NCBI GenBank assembly: GCA_002179805.1
Contig: NAVB01000403.1
Span: 1 to 12,078 of the forward strand
DNA: 12,078 bases
DNA from: Acanthamoeba lenticulata
Lineage: Eukaryota > Discosea > Longamoebia > Acanthamoebidae
Reading direction: 5' to 3'
The notes under the pieces are model-generated. The model was not told the origin of the DNA, did not search any database, and saw only the letters and a program-made list of their open reading frames with translations. Position 1 is the stretch's first letter. The number at the start of each line of letters is the position of its first letter. The position numbers and the translations under genes are program-made. This document shows, one piece after another, positions 1-6,597 of this stretch.

Positions 1-484
1 GTTATTGCCGATAAAACTCACGGCTGTTCAAGTCTCGCTCTAGGCAAATAACCATAAAATCATTGCACCTCGACCGGTCTTGGGGCTAAGGCAGTGCTTC
101 TCTTACGGTACACTCTCATCCCAAGCAGAGGGCAACGGAAGCCGCGCTAGCGTGGCGCCACATGCATTCAAAGATATAAACTCCGAGAATATAGCTTTGA
201 ATGGGGGTTGGTAGCCTCAAAGGGAAATTGACGGTTGTCGTTGTCCTACGAGGACGGACAAGGTGCACCGCAAGGAGGATCGGCTTTGGTTTCCCTTCAT
301 TTTGGCTCCGCTGCTCCCGGCTCTGGTGGCTTCGTCTTCTTGTTTTTGACGGCCTTCGTTTTTTCATTCTTCACTCTCTCAACACACGTCCAGAAGAAGA
401 AGAGGAGGTCCCCAACAAAGCCTTCCTATCTCTAGAAGACCCAGCAAGGAAGAAAAAGACACCTCCTGTCCCTCTACACACAAA
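1..484 (+). promoter_or_regulatory. Upstream region and putative promoter of the CH/C2 gene
   Basis: No convincing coding sequence is present here. A TATA-like element (ATATAAA, 174-180) sits between the arms of a 9-bp perfect inverted repeat, CATTCAAAG at 165-173 and CTTTGAATG at 195-203. If this is the TATA box, transcription would start near 205-210, leaving a 5' UTR of about 275 nt that is pyrimidine-rich (for example 340-380) and could hide a 5' UTR intron. The open frame that crosses this region and runs through introns of the CH gene has no family features and is a composition artefact. Promoter assignment is inference from position and motif only. Confidence 0.45.
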
Positions 485-2584
485 ATGGCCTTCAGCGGCA
501 ACGAGTCCGTCGCCACCAAGAACCGAAAGGAGAAGCAGGCCGAGATTGAGCGCCTGCACGAGAAGGTATGCAATCTCTCTCTCTCTCTCTCTCAATCTCT
601 CGCTTGCGTCCTTTGTCATGCTTACGCTTTGTCTCCCACTTTGCTCTGTTTGTCTTCCTCAGACCTTCAAGGCCTGGATCAACGCCCAGCTGCGTGTCCG
701 CAACATCAAGCTTGAGGGTGAGCTCAAGGACGAGCTGAAGGATGGCCTCGTCCTCATCAACCTCATGGAGGTCCTCTCCGGCGAGAAGTGCCCCGAGAAG
801 TACAACACCAAGATCACTCTCGATATGCACCGCATAGAAAACACTACCATCGCCATCAACTTCATCACCAAGCACGTTGGCAAGCTCAGCGTCTCCTCCA
901 CGGGTAGACACTCCCATGTTTGCTTCTTTTGGAGTCACGTTGTTCTAATCTCGTTCTTGTGTCTTGCAGATATTCAGCAGGGCAACATGAGGATCATCCT
1001 CGGTATGATCTGGCGTGTTATTCTTACCTTCAAGGTCGAGCGCCGCGGCGAAGGCGACGCCGATGACAAGGAGCTTTCCGCTGCCCAGAGTACGTTTACC
1101 CGCCCAAGGGCCCAAGTGGGTCCTCGAGCCTTCTTCTTGTTATCTTCGTCTCTTGTCGAGCTCGTTGCCTCGTTGCTTGCGCTACATTTTTTATTTCCAG
1201 ATATTTCCCGGTTTGGACGATCATTAATTTATACTACTTTTCATTATTGCCGACATTTCTTCTGTTGCTTACTTGAACCGCCACAACAGGGAACCGCGCG
1301 GCCAAGAAGAAGCTGCTCGACTGGTGCGTGGACAAGACCAAGGGACACAACGGCGTTGACATCAAGGACTTTGGTGAGTCCTGGTATGACGGTCTGGGCT
1401 TCTGCGCCCTGATCCACGCCTACGACCCGTCGCTCATCGACTACGAGTCGCTCAAGCCGGAGAACGCGCAGGCCAACCTCGAGCTGGCCTTCGACCTGGC
1501 CGAGAAGCACCTCGACATCCCGCGTCTGCTCGACCCGGCCGACATCTGCGCCGACGACGAGATGTCGCGCCCCGATGAGCAGTGCTTCATGACCTACCTG
1601 TCCGAGTTCCCGATCGCCTTCCTTGCCGGCAAGGAGAAGGCCGATGACCGCGCGGCCGCCGAGGCCGAGGCCAAGCGCAAGGCCGCCGAGGAGGAGGAGC
1701 GCAAGCGCCTGGAGGCCGAGCGCCAGCGCGCCGAGGAGGAGCGCATCAAGGCCGAGGCCGAGAAGAAGGCCCTCGAGGAGGAGAAGGCGCGTCTCGAGGC
1801 CGAGAAGGCCGCGGCCGAGGACGAGGCCAAGCGGCGGAAGGAGGAGCTCGAGGCCCAGGCCGCCGCGCTGAGGCAGCTCGAGGAGGAGCGCAAGCGCAAG
1901 GAAGAGGAGGAGGAAGAGAAGAAGAAGAAGCGTGAGGAGAAGAAGAAGCGGCGCCAGCAGGAGGCTGATGAGGCCGAGGAGCGCGCCAAGCGCGAGGCCG
2001 AGGAGGCGTCCCGCCTCGCCCGCGAGGAGGCCGAGAAGGAGGCCAAGGAGCGCCAGGAGGAGCTCGAGAAGCGCCAGGAGGAGGACGATGCCAAGCGCCA
2101 GGAGGAGCTCGCCCGGCTCGAGGCCCAGCACGAGGCCGAGCGCCTGCGGCTCGAGGAGGAGTGCCGCCGCCTCAAGCAGCAGCTCGAGGCCACCAAGGGC
2201 AAGCTCATCGGCAAGCTCAAGGTCACCGTCAAGGAGGGCCGCGGCGTCCACAAGAAGGACAACACCGGCAAGGCCGATCCCTACTGCGTGCTCTTCCTCG
2301 AGCGCCAGAAGGAGAAGACCCGCACCATCAAGAAGAACCAGAACCCCAAGTGGGACGCCGACTTCGAGTTCTACGTCTCCGACCCGGAGGCCGCCCTCGA
2401 GGTGACCATGTTCGACTGGAACCGCATCTTCTCCGACTCCTTCCTCGGCAAGGTCTCCATCCCCATCTCGACCCTCAACGATGGCGAGGAGACCACCGCG
2501 TGGTACAAGCTCGAGGGCAAGAAGGCCAAGGACAAGGTCACCGGCGAGCTCTGCCTCACCATCCTCTACAGGAAGGAGGTGTAA
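485..2584 (+). CDS. Tandem CH domain / charged helix / C2 domain actin-binding protein
   Basis: Four exons (485-565, 663-903, 970-1089, 1290-2584), all joined at GT-AG sites with compatible phases, give 578 residues. Residues 26-140 form a type 1 CH domain (TFKAWINAQL, LKDGLVLINLMEVLSGE, HRIENTTIAINF, GMIWRVIL). Residues about 151-258 form a type 2 CH domain (LLDWCVDKT, WYDGLGFCALIHAYDPSLIDY, a PDEQCFMTYLSEF-type end). This CH1-CH2 pair is the actin-binding module of alpha-actinin, cortexillin and filamin. Residues about 262-450 are almost entirely E, K, R, A, Q and L, with runs of E and K, and suit a coiled coil or a single charged alpha helix. Residues about 450-570 form a C2 domain with the loop GKADPYC and an FDWN...SDSFLG loop. 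The family implies F-actin binding coupled to membrane or lipid contact, probably at the cell cortex; that role is inferred. No spectrin repeats or EF hands are seen, so it is not alpha-actinin. The ATG context is AAAATGG. Intron 1 carries a TC repeat. Confidence 0.93.
574..593 (+). repeat. TC dinucleotide microsatellite in intron 1
   Basis: Ten TC units in a row lie eight bases inside the first intron (566-662) of the CH/C2 gene. The tract adds to an overall pyrimidine-rich intron. It is probably a polymorphic simple repeat with no coding effect. Confidence 0.9.
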
Positions 2585-3063
2585 GTCGACTTCTCTTTCG
2601 CGACGCCCAGTGTCTCTCTCTTCCGCTTTAGCTTCTCTCTCCTTTTGTTCCATTCCCTCCCCCCCCCAAATCAAGCATAGAGCCCATGATATTTATTTAC
2701 TTCATACGAATGTGTGCATAAACATATGTAGTTCATCAGACCCCCTTTGTGCTTCCTCGTTAACTATTGCCCCCTCATCAACCATGAAATTGCTTCCACC
2801 AACTTTTCGGGCCAACTTGTAGAACATGCCCCAAGCCAAAAGCAAACAATGACACCACGTGTAGTGAAGACAACCACTTTGGCTCAGTTGCCACCCAAGG
2901 GCTCGACCCCAGTGTCGCGACAAGAACAGGACGGGCAAGTCCACGCATTCCGCAGCCGCGACTTCACGGTGCGCGGGCGGCGCCAGCGAGCGGTGGTCGA
3001 GAAGACCGAAGGTCTGTAGACACCAAGGCAACCGAGGGTATGCAAGGACACAAGCGCTAACTC
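2585..3063. other. Intergenic spacer: 3' UTR of CH/C2 gene and upstream flank of profilin
   Basis: No supported gene lies here. Just after the stop codon the sequence is pyrimidine-rich, with nine C in a row at 2659-2667, then AT-rich (about 2685-2735), the likely 3' end-processing region. The rest is mixed sequence with short open frames on both strands that show no family features. Confidence 0.6.
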
Positions 3064-3112
3064 CCATTGGGCGGCTTTCGCCAATGGCGTGGTGCGGCAG
3101 GAAATACAAAAG
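3064..3112 (+). promoter_or_regulatory. Profilin core promoter: inverted CCAAT pair and TATA-like box
   Basis: CCATTGG at 3064-3070 and CCAATGG at 3081-3087 are exact reverse complements separated by 10 bp, giving two CCAAT boxes in opposite orientation. A TATA-like ATACAAAAG lies at 3104-3112, and the profilin ATG is at 3195. CCAAT boxes are the known target of NF-Y type factors; binding here is inference. Initiation near 3135-3140 would give a 5' UTR of roughly 55 nt, which fits a compact, strongly expressed gene. Confidence 0.55.
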
Positions 3113-3194
3113 GGCCAACGCGAAGCGAGACAAAAGCACAGCAAAAGCAAACCACACCAGCTTTACTCGTACCACTCGCACCCACTACAACAAC

Positions 3195-3575
3195 ATGTCC
3201 TGGCAGACGTACGTCGATACCAACCTCGTCGGCACTGGTGCCGTTACGCAGGCTGCCATCCTCGGCCACGACGGCAACACGTGGGCCACCTCGTCTGGTT
3301 TCGCTGTGACCCCGGCTCAGGGCGCCACCCTCGCCAAGGCCTTCAGCGGCGCTGACGCTATCCGCGCCTCGGGCTTCGACCTCGCGGACGTGCACTACAT
3401 TACCCTCCGCGCTGACGACCGCTCGATCTACGGTAAGAAGGGCTCGGCTGGTGTTATCACCGTCAAGACCTCCAAGGCCATCCTCGTGGGCGTCTACAAC
3501 GAGAAGATCCAGCCCGGTACCGCCGCCAACGTCGTCGAGAAGCTCGCCGACTACCTTATTGGCCAGGGCTACTAA
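3195..3575 (+). CDS. Profilin (Acanthamoeba type)
   Basis: A single open exon encodes 126 residues, 125 after removal of the initiator Met, the usual size of amoebal profilin. The N-terminal helix begins SWQTYVD, whose Trp and Tyr belong to the conserved poly-proline binding surface. DDRSIYGKKG and the C-terminal LADYLIGQGY are also typical. Profilin binds actin monomers, promotes nucleotide exchange, and delivers actin to formins and other proline-rich partners in the cytoplasm; Acanthamoeba profilins also bind phosphoinositides. I recognise the Acanthamoeba family but do not assign isoform I or II: the middle of the protein (about residues 40-65) is where the isoforms vary. The ATG follows ACAAC, and the frame remains open upstream for 37 codons without resembling profilin. 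Codon use is strongly GC-ending, consistent with high expression. Confidence 0.97.
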   Translation: MSWQTYVDTNLVGTGAVTQAAILGHDGNTWATSSGFAVTPAQGATLAKAFSGADAIRASGFDLADVHYITLRADDRSIYGKKGSAGVITVKTSKAILVGVYNEKIQPGTAANVVEKLADYLIGQGY

Positions 3576-3760
3576 GGGAGCTTGTATACTTCATAACTGA
3601 ACAAGATAATATCTTCTCAAAATCTTTCTTGCCCCCCACTTTCTGCGCCTTATTCCCCCCCTTCGACTTCTATGTAGCTTTCGCTCGATCTTGTTTAGCC
3701 TAGGGTACAAACTCGCCACTTGATCGCCATAAGGATGTTTTATTACTTCATCTTGGCAGC
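3576..3760. other. Convergent 3' spacer between profilin and threonine synthase-like gene
   Basis: A 185-bp tail-to-tail spacer with several C runs (around 3632-3662) and AT-rich patches, including the short imperfect palindrome AGATAATATCT. It must hold the 3' ends of both transcripts. No gene is seen. Confidence 0.6.
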
Positions 3761-5656
3761 TCATGAAGATGCGCTAGTGGTGGTCGCCACTGGAAGTGCG
3801 TCATGGGCTTGCGCAACGAGGGCCTGGAGGTCGTGGGTCCACACTTCGCCCCAGTCGGCCGTGCGGGCCCACTGAAGGCAGCGGGTCTCGCGCTCGCGGA
3901 TGCCAGCCAGCTGTGGCGGCGTCGGAAGCTGCTGCTGGAGCACGGCCTCGACGGTCTCCACGAACTTGGCCGGGTGGGCAGTGGCGACCACCACCAGCGG
4001 CGCGTCCTCGCCGCTCTCCTGGCGGGCCCGGCGGGCGGCCCAGTAGGCGATGGCCGTATGCGGGCAGAACACGTAGTCGTAGGCGTTGTGGGCCAGCGCG
4101 ATGGCCTCCCGGACCTCGTCCTGCGTGACCGACACGGAGCGGTACAGTTCACGGGCCCGTGCCATGACCGTCTGGGACCAGTTGGCCGCCGCAAGTTCAG
4201 CCAATGGCAGTGGTGCAGCAACGAGGCGGTATTAGTATTGTTTTTGGAGCTGCACCTCGTCGAGCTTGACGCTGGCGCCGCCATCGAGGCGGTGCATCCA
4301 CTCCTTGACCAGCGCCGCGTTCTCGTCCGTCAGGTAGTACAACAGCCTCTCGATGTTGTAAGGCACGTTGATGTCTGCGTTTCTCCCACGCCGGTCATGT
4401 ACAGTTAGCATCGCTGGCTCGTGCTAGCCCACACATCGGGCCACATAGACTCGCACCCATGGCGGGGCTGATGGTTTTGACCACGATGTCGGCCGGCGCC
4501 AGCTCGCCTGGAGAGTTTATGAGTCAATATTAACTTAAAATCAGATTATTATTGTTAAAAAAATGATCAACTCTATAATTGTTGTGTACCTCGGGAGAAG
4601 AAGCGGTGGAGAGTGTCGTTATCGTTGACGGCCGGAATGAGATACTTGATGGGAAGCCCCATGCGGCGGACCAGATAGCCCGAGATGCCGTTCCCGAACC
4701 CGCCAGACGGGATGGCGAACACGACCTCGCCTGCGCGTGTGCACGCGTCGGGCTGGTTAATCACCGGCTGGGTCACAGCGCACAACGGGAGGTGGGGCCG
4801 GTACGGTCACACTGCGGGCAGACGCGAAGGTAGGCGTAGAAGAAGTGGACCAGCTGCATCATGATGCGGGCCCAGTTGGGCGAGTTGATGGTGCACACCC
4901 CATACTTGTCCACAAACGCGCGGTCGGCAAAGACGCCTTTCACGGCGACGTCGGCGTCATCTGAGGTGCCGTCGATGGCGATGGTGAACACGTTGGGCTC
5001 GAGCACGGTGGTCATCTGCCGCTCCTGCAGCTCGGAGATGCGGCCCTGGCCCGGCAGCAGAACAAAGATGTTCATGTTCTGGCGGCCCTTGACGCAGTGG
5101 ATGGCCGCGCTTCCTGTACTCGCGGGTCGACGCTTCACGTGAGCTGAAGGTGTGGCCAGCCAGTTGGGGGGGGGGGAGTACCAGTATCGCCGCTGGTGGC
5201 GACGATGATGGAGAGCTTGCGCTGCCGCTTGCGCACGAGGTACTCGAACATGTGGCCGATGAATTGGAGGCCGAGGTCCTTGAAGGCGAGCGTGGGTCCG
5301 TGAAACAGTTCAATGACGTCCAGCTCGGGCTCTTTGCTCAGGGAGTCGCTTTTGGAGTGAGGAGCGAGGTGCCTGAGGGGCGCGACCTCGGCGTCGGTGA
5401 ACTCGACGAAGCAGGCAGCGAGGAGAGCGCGCAAGTCAGCACGGGGCATCTCGGCTTCGTCAATGAAGAGGGCAAAGATCTCCTCGCACAGCTGCGGAAA
5501 GGTCAGGTTTTGCTCAGCCCAATGGCGCAGGGTGGCGAGTTCGATGTGCGGAATAGCGGCGGGGACGAGCATGCCGCCGTCCGGCGCGTAGCCCCGCAGG
5601 ACTGCCTCCTCGAAGGTCAGTTCTTCAAGTCCTCCCCTTGTGCTCTTAAACCGCAT
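3761..5656 (-). CDS. Threonine synthase-family PLP enzyme (ThrC / THNSL2-like)
   Basis: Six minus-strand exons (5656-5182, 5113-4805, 4730-4590, 4507-4457, 4374-4256, 4171-3761) join at GT-AG sites with matching phases to give 501 residues, the usual family length. The N-terminus MRFKSTRGG, then GYAPDGGMLVP, is the standard family start, so the ATG at 5656 is preferred. ELFHGPTLAFKD carries the PLP Schiff-base lysine (K126). Other landmarks are VATSGDTGSAA, RQMTTVLEPNV, NWARIMMQL, MGLPIKYLIPAVNDND, ISPAMDINVPYNIERLL and FCPHTAIAYWAA. ThrC converts O-phosphohomoserine to threonine in the cytosol; vertebrate THNSL2 is instead a phospholyase. The PLP-phosphate loop reads PSGGFGN (269-275) where ThrC normally has PSGNFG, so the reaction is uncertain. 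The exon 2 end (4805) is the least certain junction. The intron at 4255-4172 contains TACTAAT, a perfect branch-site match. The enzyme is transcribed divergently from the neighbouring cysteine hydrolase. Confidence 0.93.
5166..5176. repeat. Homopolymer run of 11 G (C on the sense strand) in intron 1 of the PLP enzyme gene
   Basis: Eleven G in a row on the + strand lie four bases downstream of the intron 1 donor (gene on the minus strand, intron 5181-5114). Length may vary through slippage or sequencing error. The tract is intronic, so protein phase is not affected. Confidence 0.9.
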
Positions 5657-5807
5657 GGCAAGCACCCAGCTAATTATTCTTATTTTTCTTTTGTAATTTT
5701 AATTACAGTTTAAAAATGCAGTTTTTTCTTTTGGCTTTGTTGAATTCTTCTTCTATCCGCTTTGTCTGGTTTTTTGAACACACAATGCTCACTGAGCGCC
5801 CCATAAA
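5657..5807. promoter_or_regulatory. Divergent promoter between PLP enzyme and cysteine hydrolase genes
   Basis: This 151-bp AT-rich gap separates two start codons facing away from each other, so both promoters must lie here or overlap the 5' ends. It contains the palindromic element GTAATT-TT-AATTAC (5693-5706), a TTTAAAAA stretch (5709-5716) and T-rich tracts. The AT-richness contrasts sharply with the flanking GC-rich exons. Shared regulation is inference. Confidence 0.55.
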
Positions 5808-6507
5808 ATGCTACCAACAACTCGAAGTTGCAGCCGATCGTCGAGCCTCTGCTTCCACCCTCACCCTCCACCTGCCCGGCTGCCCTCGACGTCTGCATTA
5901 TTGGTGATAGACGTGCAGAAAGGTAAAGGCTATCCTCCTTGGTACGCTTACAGGAAAGACTGACCGACGTCTACCCTCCCGCACAGGCTTTGATGATGCC
6001 CAACACTGGGGTGGCAACCGCAACAACCCACAGTGCGAGACCAACATCCACGCCCTCTTGCAGGCCTTCCGCAAGGCTAAACGCCCAGTGTGGCACGTCC
6101 ACCATCACTCACGTGAGCCTACAAGCCCACTCAACCCAGACGTGCGACCGGAGGGATTCAAGGCCGTGGAGCTCTGTGCGCCTGTGGAAGGCGAGCGAAG
6201 GCTGACGAAGCACGTCAACAGCTGCTTCATCGGTACTTCCCTTGAGGAGGAGCTGAGAGCCCGCGACATCGACACGTTGGTCATATGTGGCCTCACCACA
6301 AACCACTGCGTGAGCACCACCACCCGCATGGCCGGCAACCTTGGCTTTGCCACCTATCTCGTCGGCGACGCGTGCGCTACGTTCGATCGCATCGGTCCCA
6401 ACGGCCGCAAGTGGGACGCCGAGGACATTCACCAGTGCTGCCTCAGCGACCTCCACCGCGAGTTTGCGTGGGTGGTTGACACTGAAGGCGTTGTTGCCGC
6501 GGTGTAG
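5808..6507 (+). CDS. Isochorismatase-like cysteine hydrolase
   Basis: Two exons (5808-5922 and 5987-6507, intron with GT-AG ends, phase 1) encode 211 residues. The isochorismatase/nicotinamidase fold is clear: ALLVIDVQKGFDD gives the catalytic Asp (D35), LTKHVNSCFIGTSLEEEL the Lys (K113), and VICGLTTNHCVSTTTRM the nucleophilic Cys (C146). VWHVHHHS and LVGDACATFD are typical core strands. Members hydrolyse amide, ester or enol-ether substrates such as nicotinamide, N-carbamoyl compounds or isochorismate; the substrate cannot be read from this sequence. The first 29 residues precede the usual family start and are rich in Ser, Arg and Pro with no acidic residue, so they could be a targeting leader or a wrongly chosen start. 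The ATG at 5808 is the first in frame after a stop at 5793. The gene is head to head with the PLP enzyme and 90 bp upstream of the Asteroid gene. Confidence 0.92.
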
Positions 6508-6597
6508 TCGTGAGAACGCCAGAGGTCGTTTTTACTAGTACTAAAATAAAAAGAAAAAAGAAAAACAAGAATAAAAAACGCTCCATCTTTGCCATCG
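6508..6597 (+). other. A-rich 90-bp spacer between cysteine hydrolase stop and Asteroid start
   Basis: The spacer includes ACTAGTACT followed by an A-rich tract (about 6541-6579) and no gene. In so short a gap between genes on the same strand, the 3' end of the first transcript and the promoter of the second must overlap or be interleaved. Confidence 0.6.

Noticed and set aside
201..1412. 403-codon + strand open frame across the CH gene's 5' region
   Set aside because: It reads through the 5' UTR and three clear introns. Only the parts matching exons 2 and 3 resemble a CH domain, and these are better explained by the spliced model from 485.
1594..2271. Ser/Arg-rich minus-strand and Arg/Pro-rich plus-strand frames over the charged helix
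   Set aside because: Low-complexity shadows of the E/K-rich coding region; the sense frame has recognisable flanking domains.
1244..2674. 476-codon minus-strand open frame, Leu/Ala/Gly-rich
   Set aside because: It is the antisense shadow of the charged-helix and C2 exon: GC-ending codons for Glu and Lys read as Leu on the other strand. No family motif.
3594..3625. Palindromic AGATAATATCT downstream of profilin as a terminator hairpin
   Set aside because: The arms are only five bases and AT-rich. A bacterial-type terminator is not expected in this eukaryotic setting, and chance is sufficient.
3803..4408. 201-codon + strand frame opposite the PLP enzyme
   Set aside because: It overlaps exons 5 and 6 of the threonine synthase-like gene, which has clear motifs on the minus strand.
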